From positions 62,001 to 126,000 of the forward strand of contig NZ_CP146091.1 of assembly GCF_037023145.1 (NCBI RefSeq): a stretch of 64,000 bases of DNA. Reading direction: 5' to 3'. Under the pieces are notes generated by a model that searched no databases, was not told the DNA's origin, and saw only the letters and a list, made by a program, of their open reading frames with translations. Source of the stretch: Ralstonia sp. RRA. Its GTDB lineage: Bacteria; Pseudomonadota; Gammaproteobacteria; Burkholderiales; Burkholderiaceae. How positions within the stretch are numbered: the first letter of the stretch is position 1; each line of letters starts with the position of its first letter. The translations under genes and the position numbers were made by a program. Shown piece after piece: positions 43,316 to 51,258 of this stretch.

Positions 43316-44566
43316 ATGAGTTTGCGGAGGATCGCTCGCGCGTTGCTGGCTGTCACACTGACAACGCCAGCCGTTGCGTGGGCCACGAACGGCTATTTTT
43401 CCAACGGCTATGGGATTTCTTCCCAAGGCATGGCGGGCGTGGGCATCGGCTTGCCACAAGATTCGCTGGCTGCAGCGGCCAACCCTGCCGGCATCGCTTT
43501 TGTGGGCAACCGCGTCGATGGCGACATCAGCCTTTTCTTCCCCAAGCGGGGGACAGACGTCACGGGTAACGGCTTTGGTGTCAATGGTCACTACGATGGC
43601 AACAACCGTTCGGTCTTTGCGATTCCGGAGTTCGGCGTCACTTACCGGGTTCTTCCGGATATCTATGCAGGCTTAGCGCTTTATGCAAACGGCGGGCTCG
43701 ATACCGGCTACGCGAACAACCCGTATAGAGCGTTCGGTGCCACTGGATCTGCTGGGGTCGACCTGGCACAGGTGTTTCTCTCGCCGACGATTGCCTACAA
43801 GCTGTTAGATCGGCACGCATTTGGCTTGGGTCTGAACTTCGCGTATCAGCGCTTCACAGCGAGCGGTCTCCAGCCGTTTGCCCGCATGTCGGTCGCACCA
43901 GACAACGTCACTGACAAGGGGGCCGACTCGACGGTAGGGGTCGGCGTGCACCTCGGTTACACCGGCCAGATCACACCTGCTCTCACCATTGGCGTGACGT
44001 GGGCGTCGAAGATTCACGGCCGCTTTGACAAATACCGAGGTCTTTTTGCGGATGGTGGATCTTTCGATATTCCCGAGAACTTTGGTGTTGGCATTTCGTA
44101 TAAGGTGACGCCCGCCTGGACCGTGGCTGCCGATTTCCAGAGGATCTTGTACGGCGATGTGAATTCAATCGCCAATCCTCTCGCCAATCTGTTCGCGGGA
44201 AATCCGCTCGGTTCTGCAAACGGCCCGGGTTTCGGTTGGCGCAATACGAACGTGATAAAGGTCGGCACCAGCTACGAATTCAACAGCCATCTGACGCTGC
44301 GCGCCGGCTACAGTCATTCGACCCAGCCTGTGGCATCCACCGAGACGTTTCTGAATATCCTGGCGCCGGGTGTTGTGCAAGATCAAGCAACGATCGGTGC
44401 CACCTGGATGACCGACAGCAAGACTTCAATCAGCGTGTTCTACGGGCACGCGTTCAGAAAGACGGTCAACGGCGCGAACTCCATTCCGGCAGCATTCGGG
44501 GGCGGCAACGCCAATGTCCGCCTGGCCGAGGATACTGCCGGCGTGTCCATTGGCAAGCAGTTCTAA
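43316..44566 (+). CDS. OmpP1/FadL family outer-membrane transporter
   Basis: 416 residues. Signal peptide cleavage is near AWAT (residue 23). The family start after cleavage is NGYFSNGYGISSQGMAGVGIGLPQDSLAAAANPAG, which is the FadL hatch with its NPA motif. Beta strands of a 14-stranded barrel follow, ending in the aromatic VSIGKQF. Such channels take up long-chain fatty acids or aromatic hydrocarbons. ATG 43316 follows GGGGGAG. Confidence 0.92.
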   Translation: MSLRRIARALLAVTLTTPAVAWATNGYFSNGYGISSQGMAGVGIGLPQDSLAAAANPAGIAFVGNRVDGDISLFFPKRGTDVTGNGFGVNGHYDGNNRSVFAIPEFGVTYRVLPDIYAGLALYANGGLDTGYANNPYRAFGATGSAGVDLAQVFLSPTIAYKLLDRHAFGLGLNFAYQRFTASGLQPFARMSVAPDNVTDKGADSTVGVGVHLGYTGQITPALTIGVTWASKIHGRFDKYRGLFADGGSFDIPENFGVGISYKVTPAWTVAADFQRILYGDVNSIANPLANLFAGNPLGSANGPGFGWRNTNVIKVGTSYEFNSHLTLRAGYSHSTQPVASTETFLNILAPGVVQDQATIGATWMTDSKTSISVFYGHAFRKTVNGANSIPAAFGGGNANVRLAEDTAGVSIGKQF

Positions 44567-44927
44567 AGCGCTCCGGTCAATGGACACATCTGCAGTCAGT
44601 GCTCGCCCGGAAACAGTAACGTGGTGATGCTGCGGTCGGCTTTCTTGCGACTTGCACTCGCGTTCTTGCGCATGGTCTAGGCGGGTTTGCAATGTCGGCG
44701 TACTGGGCTTTCGAACCGACGGCAGGGAGTCTGTACCGGTGTCAAATTCACCAAACGACCGTGATCGGGCGAGGGCCGTACCGGCGCCTGCCCAAAAAAA
44801 TACCCGGCCACAGGTGACTCCCGCGCCGGGCTCAGAACTTTCACGGATGAGGATCCGTGAGAAGAGGAACGAGCACATCCTGCGCTGTGCGCGTGACACC
44901 GGCGTGTCAACGCCCAACGCGCAATGC
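44567..44927. other. Intergenic region between fadL-type and DUF427 genes
   Basis: Convergent genes flank this stretch. A perfect 8-bp hairpin TCACGGAT-GAGG-ATCCGTGA lies at 44841-44860, and a GCCCGG/CCGGGC dyad at about 44811-44831; either could be a bidirectional terminator. No open frame looks real. Confidence 0.45.
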
Positions 44928-45284
44928 TCACGCCTCGGTAATGGTCACGATGTTCGGATAGAACGCGAGCATGCCGGCCACGGCTTCGGCTGCCGGAATG
45001 GGGTGCTCGTACGTCCAGACCGCATTGGTGGCGCGTTCGTCGCCGGCCACGATGGTGTAGTAAGACGCCTGCCCCTTGTACGGGCATTGGGTGTGATGCT
45101 GGGTCCGCTCCAGCAGGTTCATCCGCACGTCGTCGCGCGGGATGTACAGCACGGGCGGGAGCGAGCGCTCACGCAGCGTGCGCGCGGCGCGCGTGTCGGC
45201 GATGGTGTGGCCGTTGAACGTGACCGTGACGCGACGCGGATTGGCTTCAACAATGATGGGGGATGCGAGTGCGGTATCGGGCAT
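44928..45284 (-). CDS. DUF427 domain protein
   Basis: 118 residues, a single DUF427 fold. RVTVTFNGHTIADTRAARTL, PPVLYIPRDDV, CPYKGQASYYTI and WTYEHPIPAA are in family order. Function unknown. ATG 45284 follows GGAGCACC. It lies downstream of amtB in the same direction, with a hairpin between them, so it is probably a separate transcript. Confidence 0.9.
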   Translation of the reverse strand: MPDTALASPIIVEANPRRVTVTFNGHTIADTRAARTLRERSLPPVLYIPRDDVRMNLLERTQHHTQCPYKGQASYYTIVAGDERATNAVWTYEHPIPAAEAVAGMLAFYPNIVTITEA

Positions 45285-45368
45285 GCGGTGCTCCTGCGTC
45301 GAAGGATGCGGCCCCGCTGGTGCGGGGCGCTCTCTCACTCTAGTGGAAGACCGCCTTCCGTGTTGGCC

Positions 45369-45390
45369 CGTGCCGGATATTGCCGGCACG
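45369..45390 (-). terminator. Hairpin after amtB, possible terminator
   Basis: CGTGCCGG (45369-45376) pairs with CCGGCACG (45383-45390), loop ATATTG, 13 bases after the amtB stop. There is no T run. Confidence 0.45.
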
Positions 45391-45403
45391 CCATCCGCCG
45401 GTG

Positions 45404-46606
45404 TTACCAGTGCGTCTCGCTCTCTGGTGTGGACGACACGCGGTGGATGGCCAGGTCGGCCCCCATGAACTCGGCCTCGCGATCCAGCCGCAGGCCCACC
45501 AGCTTGCGCAGCACGCCGTACACCACCGTGCCGCCAATCAGCGCGATCACGATGCCGCCCGCGGTGCCCGCCACCTGCGCCCAGAACGACACGCCGCCCA
45601 GGCCACCCAGCGCCTTCAGCCCGAAGATGCCGGCTGCAATCCCGCCCCACGCACCGCACAGCCCGTGCAGCGGCCACACGCCGAGCACGTCGTCGATGCG
45701 CCAGACGTTCTGCACGCGTGTGAACATCCACACGAACAGCACGCCAGCGATACCACCGGTGGCAAGTGCGCCCAGCGGATGCATCACGTCAGACCCTGCG
45801 CACACCGCCACGAGACCTGCCAACGGGCCGTTGTACGAGAAGCCCGGGTCGTTCTTGCCTATCCACCACGCGGTGAGCGTGCCGCCCACCATGGCCATCA
45901 GCGAGTTGATGGCGACCAGCCCGCTCATCTTGTCCAGCGTCTGTGCGCTCATCACGTTGAAACCGAACCAGCCCACCGCCAGCACCCACGCACCGGCCGC
46001 CAGGAACGGGATGTTCGAGGGAGGATGTGCGGCGATGCGGCCGTCGTCCTTGTAGCGGCCATGGCGCGCGCCCAGCAGCAGCACCGCCGGCAGCGCAATC
46101 CAGCCGCCCACCGCGTGCACCACCACCGAGCCGGCAAAGTCGTGGAATTCCGCGCCCGTCGTGGTCTGCAGCCAGTGCTGGATGCCGAAGCGCTGGTTCC
46201 AGGCAATGCCTTCGAAGAACGGGTAGACGAAGCCCACCAGCACGAAGGTCGCCGCCAGTTGCGGCTCGAAGCGCGAGCGCTCGGCAATGCCGCCCGAGAT
46301 GATGGCCGGGATGGCCGCCGCGAACGTCAGCAGGAAGAAGAACTTCACCAGCTCGTAGCCGTTTTGCTGCGCGAGCACATCGGCGCCGGTGAAGAAGTTG
46401 ACGCCATACGCCACGGAATAGCCGATGAAGAAATACGCGATGGTCGACACGGCAAAGTCGACCAGGATCTTGACCAACGCATTGACCTGGTTCTTCTTGC
46501 GGACGGTGCCCAGCTCAAGGAACGCGAAGCCGGCATGCATGGCCAGCACCATGATCGCGCCCAGCAGGATGAAGAGCGCGTCGCCCCCGGTTTTGATGGT
46601 GTTCAT
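45404..46606 (-). CDS. amtB: Ammonium transporter
   Basis: 400 residues and eleven membrane spans. The first span region is GDALFILLGAIMVLAMHAGFAFLELG. The twin pore histidines are in DFAGSVVVHAVGG and DVLGVWPLHGLCGAWGG, both present. The protein conducts ammonium into the cell under nitrogen limitation. No glnK gene is adjacent in this window, unlike the usual pair. No signal peptide is obvious. The upstream region carries a sigma54 promoter, so NtrC control is likely. Confidence 0.95.
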   Translation of the reverse strand: MNTIKTGGDALFILLGAIMVLAMHAGFAFLELGTVRKKNQVNALVKILVDFAVSTIAYFFIGYSVAYGVNFFTGADVLAQQNGYELVKFFFLLTFAAAIPAIISGGIAERSRFEPQLAATFVLVGFVYPFFEGIAWNQRFGIQHWLQTTTGAEFHDFAGSVVVHAVGGWIALPAVLLLGARHGRYKDDGRIAAHPPSNIPFLAAGAWVLAVGWFGFNVMSAQTLDKMSGLVAINSLMAMVGGTLTAWWIGKNDPGFSYNGPLAGLVAVCAGSDVMHPLGALATGGIAGVLFVWMFTRVQNVWRIDDVLGVWPLHGLCGAWGGIAAGIFGLKALGGLGGVSFWAQVAGTAGGIVIALIGGTVVYGVLRKLVGLRLDREAEFMGADLAIHRVSSTPESETHW

Positions 46607-46683
46607 TATGGTTGTCGTGCGGGTTGGGACCAGCGCCGTTCAAGTGCAGGATGCCCTTAAATGACGCAAAAGCCGCCGACAGA

Positions 46684-46699
46684 TGCAAAAGTTGTTCCA
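46684..46699 (-). promoter_or_regulatory. Sigma54 promoter of amtB
   Basis: On the minus strand TGGAAC-AACTT-TTGCA matches the -24/-12 consensus with one mismatch. The start would be near 46673, about 67 bases before the ATG. Upstream, GGTGCG half-site words recur (about 46785, 46813 and 46839) and might be NtrC-type sites. Confidence 0.65.
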
Positions 46700-46849
46700 A
46701 CTCTGTGCAGAAGCGCGAATTGGCGCACCACGGCCGTGCGCTCGCCCAGTGAGTCCGAACGCGGCCCAACTTGAGCCCGCTTTCGGTGCGTTTCTGCCTT
46801 GATTTGGTGCGAATGGTCCGCGATGTGCGCGCGGATGGTGCGCGTGCCG

Positions 46850-47875
46850 TCAGGATTTGGGCACGGACACGGCGAAGGAGGTGGCCACAGCCGTCCAGAG
46901 CGGCTCGTAGCGCTGCCGCAGGACACCGGCCTGTTCAGGTGAGGCGGCGGGGGATTGCATGTGCAGCATCACCAGTGCGCCATCGGTCGGGACGATATAG
47001 ACGCGACCGATGAACGTGTTGCTCGTGGCGCGCGGCGCGTGCGGGCCGGGGGCATCGCCGATGTAGCTGGCCCAGATGCCGGGGCGCCCGCCGAATGACT
47101 GTGTGCCCCAGCCTGTCATCCGGCAGGGCAGCGCCACGGCCTGCCGGATGGCATCGCGCATCCAGCGGGGCTCGCGGCTGTCAGGCACAGCTTCGGGCTC
47201 GCCTTCCGTGGGGCGCACGATCAGCTCGATGCGCGACAGCCCTGCGCCGCCCTGGTTGGCCCAGGCGCCAATCGCCACGCGCGCCGGATCAGGTCTGCGC
47301 GGCGGCGTGGGTGGCACGCGCTCCCAGGAAAACGGCAAGCGCAGCGCCACGTTCGCGCCATTGGCGTTCGGCCAGTCAGAGAGCGTGATGCTTTGCGTGA
47401 AGCGGCTGCTCAATTCCTCGGCGGGCCGGTCGTCGTAGACCACCGCAAGCAACGTCTGCAGCGTCGGGCGGTCCTGGCTGCCCTGGGCGCGGTCCGTTAC
47501 GCGCTGGGCCAGGGCGTGGGCGGTTTGCGGGGTCTGCGTGGAGATCGCCACGCTGGGTTGGTGCAGGTCGAGCGCCCGCTCGATCAACAGTTGGCGCTCA
47601 TCATCCGTCAGCGGAATCCCGGCGATCAGGCGGCGTGTGCGTGCCAGCGCTTGCGGGAAGGTGTTGTCAAACTGGTTGCGCGCGCGGATCAGCTCTTCGC
47701 GCTGGCCGGGGAACCGCTGGATGGCGCGGTCCAGCGCCTGCGTTTGCGCGGTCAGAAAGCCAAGCACGCTGATCAGCCCGGGGATGGCGCCAGGCGTGTA
47801 GTCCCACGCCAGCGCATGGCCGGAGCACGCCAGCATGGCGGTCAGACACCAGCGCATCGTTGCGCGGCTTGGCAT
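46850..47875 (-). CDS. Secreted hypothetical protein
   Basis: 341 residues with a signal peptide (MRWCLTAMLACSGHALAW, cleavage about residue 24). I do not recognise the mature protein. It has a helical N-terminal half (DRAIQRFPGQREELIRARNQFDNTFPQALARTRR) and a beta-rich C-terminal half (RIELIVRPTEGEPEAVPDSREP). ATG 47875 follows AGGGGGA, a good ribosome binding site; ATG 47857 is possible. Likely periplasmic. Confidence 0.75.
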   Translation of the reverse strand: MPSRATMRWCLTAMLACSGHALAWDYTPGAIPGLISVLGFLTAQTQALDRAIQRFPGQREELIRARNQFDNTFPQALARTRRLIAGIPLTDDERQLLIERALDLHQPSVAISTQTPQTAHALAQRVTDRAQGSQDRPTLQTLLAVVYDDRPAEELSSRFTQSITLSDWPNANGANVALRLPFSWERVPPTPPRRPDPARVAIGAWANQGGAGLSRIELIVRPTEGEPEAVPDSREPRWMRDAIRQAVALPCRMTGWGTQSFGGRPGIWASYIGDAPGPHAPRATSNTFIGRVYIVPTDGALVMLHMQSPAASPEQAGVLRQRYEPLWTAVATSFAVSVPKS

Positions 47876-48054
47876 TCGAATATCCCCCTGTGGCCGGACC
47901 CGTTTCCGACCAAAGTCCGACTCTAGCGATATGTATGGATTGTGCGCAAGACGGGGCTTGCCCCAAGGAAGGAGGGGGGGCGTTGTGTTCTTCGTGCACG
48001 GATTGCGCACGCCCACGCTGACGCGGTTTGCGCAAATAAGCGCGGCGCAGCGAC

Positions 48055-48555
48055 CTACTTGAACGAGTAGCCCACCGTCACCATGAAGCCGCTGGTCCAG
48101 AAGAACTGAACCTCAGTGCGAATCTGGCCATATTTGTAGCCCAGCGTCGGCAGGATTCCAGGCGAGAAGCCCTTGTAGTTGAGGGGTACCTTGTTCTGGT
48201 ACTCGCCCTTGTAGCCGTGCAGGATGCCGCCGGTCAGCTTGCCGTAGAAGTTGGTATTGCCCAGGTTCCACAGGTAGCCGCCATACACCAGTTGAGAAGG
48301 CTGGCCGAACGAGTTCTGGAACGCCGCCGCGCCCACCAGCCAGCCGTTGTCACGGCGCCATTCAACACCCAGCAGCGGGGAGTACTTGATGTAGTGGTCG
48401 TCCCGGCTGTAGTGCATGTTGTAGATGCTGGCCTGGACGGAGATTTCGTCGCCGGGTTCAAAGATGTCGGCAAAGGCGGGCGATGCGCCGAACAGGAGCG
48501 CCACACCGGTGGCAATACCGCGAAGCTTGGTGACTAAAGAAGAAGAGAGTGCCAT
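48055..48555 (-). CDS. Small outer-membrane beta-barrel protein (PagP/PagL-like size)
   Basis: 166 residues. Signal peptide cleavage is after FGASPAFA (residue 29). The mature chain has about eight alternating strands with aromatic girdles, such as YSPLLGVEWRRDNGWLVGAAAF and QLVYGGYLWNLGNTNFYGKL, and ends in VTVGYSFK. Size and strand layout suit an 8-stranded barrel of the PagP type; an enzymatic role is not shown. The start ATG 48555 has a weak ribosome binding site. Confidence 0.65.
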   Translation of the reverse strand: MALSSSLVTKLRGIATGVALLFGASPAFADIFEPGDEISVQASIYNMHYSRDDHYIKYSPLLGVEWRRDNGWLVGAAAFQNSFGQPSQLVYGGYLWNLGNTNFYGKLTGGILHGYKGEYQNKVPLNYKGFSPGILPTLGYKYGQIRTEVQFFWTSGFMVTVGYSFK

Positions 48556-48850
48556 ACGACGTCAACACGTCCGAGCCCAAGGCTCGCCCGGCCCTTGCTT
48601 GGGGCCCAACGTGATTTCCCGTGAAGTTTTGTGTGACGGGAATGTTGGGCGAAGCGGCCTGAGGTTTCCGTCGGATTAGTCCGAAAGGCGGCCTGGAGGT
48701 GGCTAGGATTGGTCCGAAAACAAGAGCCGGCTGATCAGGTGCCCGTCGCACCAGGACGGTGGACGTTTAACCCACATCGGTGAGCAACAAGGCGCGCTTC
48801 GTGATGGCGGCCTCGCTGTTTCACGGGTATGACACGGGTGCTGGGCGGTC

Positions 48851-50983
48851 CTAGTGAGGTTGGCTACCCTCTGGCCGGTACGAACAATTCCGCCCCACGC
48901 TGCAGAAAATTTCCGCTAGCTCATTGGGGTGTCGGGCTTGATAAGCGCGGTAGTAGGAGACGCTGCCGCCGAATCCGAGGTGGCCAACGTCGTTGTGCTT
49001 ATACAGATCGATGCCGTCAAGCACGGTTGTGCACCGCTCGCCGTCGCAGGGTACGTAGTATGTGTGAATGACTTTGACCTCAGGGAAGGCGTTCGTGATC
49101 TTTGCGAACAACGCCTCGGTCGATTGATGCATGTCCTTCGCATACGAGGCGGGATAGGAACAGTCACCGTTCGGCAAGCTAATCCCGTATAGGCGATTCG
49201 CCCCACAGTTTTCGAGTTCGGGCGGGGCCCCTGGAATGTCATCAACAAGAACGACGCGCTTCCCAGCGGCATGCAGCTTGGCGACGGTATCTTCAAGATA
49301 GTGGTCGCCTGGCATGAAACCATGGAGAGTCGGTTGAACGTGGTCTCCCGTGGCTTGGTTGATGTAGTTTGGCCACACAGCCGACATGATGACCACCGTG
49401 ATGTCAGGGTGCGATAGCACATGGTCCATGACCAAACGGTTGTGCTTGAGACAGTTCTCTCGCTGTGTTTGATGGAAGGGGGTGCCCGCGCGAGCGGGGC
49501 CATCGCTCATAGGGGGGCACATCGTGTGGGTGACATCATGAATGGAGAGCCCATAGTCTCTCCCCAGGCTGTCCATGAAACTGATCAGGTGATACGCGTG
49601 GGAGTCACCCCAGAAAATTGCATGCGTAGCCGCTTGCGGATCTCCCACGGTGCAGTCTTCCGGTGAGGTGATCTCGACCTTGTTCCAGCATTTCTGGGAT
49701 CGCTCGCCATCAAAAATGGACCGGCCCGTCAGTTCGAAGGTTTGACGCAGGGGCGCCGGGTATAGCGCCTCGAAGTTGTTCGTCCATTTGGAGGCGAGGG
49801 TCAGTGCCCCAAGCAAGGCCGCTGGCGCAAGGAGCAGGAGCAACAAGCTTTTCAGCTTGGACCATCGAGCATGCCTAACGCGTTGTTCCACCAAATGGTG
49901 CGTCGGCACAGCAATGGCGAAACACAGCGCAATTCCGCCAACAACCCATGCGTTAGACGTCAGATGGAATTTGCGGAGAGCGAAGAATACTGGCCAGTGC
50001 CACAGGTAGAGGGTGTATGACAGCTTTCCCCAATAGACCATCACCGGATTTGTAAGGACTGGGCCCAGGATGGCCGCCCGAGAACCGAACGCAATGACCA
50101 GCATTGCCCCCAGGCACGGCAGCAACGCATACATGCCGGGCATGGGGGTGTTTGATGTGAATTCAACTGCGCATGCAACGACAATCGCGAGGCCCAGGAG
50201 CAACAAGCCATCGTGGTAAAGCCGTGGTTTCACCTCCTGCCAGCGCGTGGGCAGGCAGGCCAGCAGGACGCCGGCTAAGAACTCGAATGCCCGGGTTTGA
50301 ATCTGGAAATAGGATCTTGGCAAGAAATGCGAAACGGCATACTGCGAGTACGCGAGAGACAGTATGAAGAGGGCGCACATCACACCAAACAGGGCTGCCG
50401 GCTTGAGCCTCCTGAGTCCAATCAGCAGTAGCGGGAACATCAGGTAGAACTGCTCCTCCACTGACAGGGACCAGGTGTGCAGGAAAGGTAGTTGATTGGC
50501 CGTCGGATCAAAGTATCCAGTCTTGCGAGCTAGGAAGATGTTTGAAGACAGAATGGCAATGAACAGCCCGTTCTTCAGGGTATCGAAGCTCTCTGCGGGG
50601 AACTGGTAGAGCAGACAGAACGCAAGCGTCGCGCCGACCATGCAATACAGCGCTGGCGCGAGCCGACGTACCCGCCTTGCGTAGAAATCACCAAGAGAGA
50701 AGATTCCCGCCACTTGGTCGCGCCGGATCGAGTTTGTGACCACGAAACCTGAGATCACAAAGAAGACATCGACTCCGATATAGCCGCCAGCGAAGCCTGC
50801 AATCTGTGCATGGCTCAGAATCACAGCGAGTACGGCGATTGCTCGCAGACCGTCAATATCTGGGCGGTAGTAGCTGGACTTCTTTGGCGAGACGGCTTGT
50901 TGCGGAGAGGCTAGGGACTCGGATTCTGGCGCACCCGAGCCAAGCCTGGGCATTGTTCTTTCTGCGGGGCTGCCAACTGCCAT
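48851..50983 (-). CDS. O-antigen/LPS acyltransferase, OafA-like with SGNH domain
   Basis: 710 residues. The N-terminal acyltransferase-3 domain has about ten membrane spans, with YRPDIDGLRAIAVLAVILSH (catalytic His), GGYIGVDVFFVISGFV, FYARRVRRLAP and WSLSVEEQFYL. A periplasmic SGNH hydrolase-like domain follows, with the Ser in FWGDSHAYHL and the Asp/His in NDVGHLGF. The full SGNH set suggests it transfers acetyl groups to surface sugars. Codon use (more ATA, AGA, TTG and A/T third positions) differs from its neighbours, which suggests horizontal acquisition. ATG 50983 is preceded by no strong ribosome binding site. Confidence 0.9.
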   Translation of the reverse strand: MAVGSPAERTMPRLGSGAPESESLASPQQAVSPKKSSYYRPDIDGLRAIAVLAVILSHAQIAGFAGGYIGVDVFFVISGFVVTNSIRRDQVAGIFSLGDFYARRVRRLAPALYCMVGATLAFCLLYQFPAESFDTLKNGLFIAILSSNIFLARKTGYFDPTANQLPFLHTWSLSVEEQFYLMFPLLLIGLRRLKPAALFGVMCALFILSLAYSQYAVSHFLPRSYFQIQTRAFEFLAGVLLACLPTRWQEVKPRLYHDGLLLLGLAIVVACAVEFTSNTPMPGMYALLPCLGAMLVIAFGSRAAILGPVLTNPVMVYWGKLSYTLYLWHWPVFFALRKFHLTSNAWVVGGIALCFAIAVPTHHLVEQRVRHARWSKLKSLLLLLLAPAALLGALTLASKWTNNFEALYPAPLRQTFELTGRSIFDGERSQKCWNKVEITSPEDCTVGDPQAATHAIFWGDSHAYHLISFMDSLGRDYGLSIHDVTHTMCPPMSDGPARAGTPFHQTQRENCLKHNRLVMDHVLSHPDITVVIMSAVWPNYINQATGDHVQPTLHGFMPGDHYLEDTVAKLHAAGKRVVLVDDIPGAPPELENCGANRLYGISLPNGDCSYPASYAKDMHQSTEALFAKITNAFPEVKVIHTYYVPCDGERCTTVLDGIDLYKHNDVGHLGFGGSVSYYRAYQARHPNELAEIFCSVGRNCSYRPEGSQPH

Positions 50984-51141
50984 GATTTTCGTATTTCCAG
51001 CGCGGATGCATGCCGATGGTAGCGATAGAGCGACTGACGCGAACCTCAGCCCCCGGCAATCTATGCCACTGGTTTATTTTGATGAAAAGTGGACGGTATA
51101 TAGAAAAGGCAGGTTGTTTGCAAGCTGCTATCACAGGGGGA

Positions 51142-51159
51142 GTTGATGTTTACGTCAAC
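51142..51159. promoter_or_regulatory. Palindromic operator candidate upstream of icmF
   Basis: The 18-base near-palindrome GTTGATGTTTACGTCAAC lies 100 bases before the icmF start. Its symmetry and TTTACG core resemble sites of regulators of branched-chain amino-acid / acyl-CoA metabolism (LiuR-like). The assignment is inference. Confidence 0.4.
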
Positions 51160-51258
51160 CCCGAAAATACTGTCTATTCGATCTTCCGACCGGCATGCCG
51201 CGCCCTGTGCGGCCCACAACACATCCAACGCCGGCGCCCACTCAACGAAGGTGGAGAC

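Noticed and set aside
50984..51258. Cobalamin riboswitch before icmF
   Set aside because: No B12-box-like sequence or suitable fold is visible.
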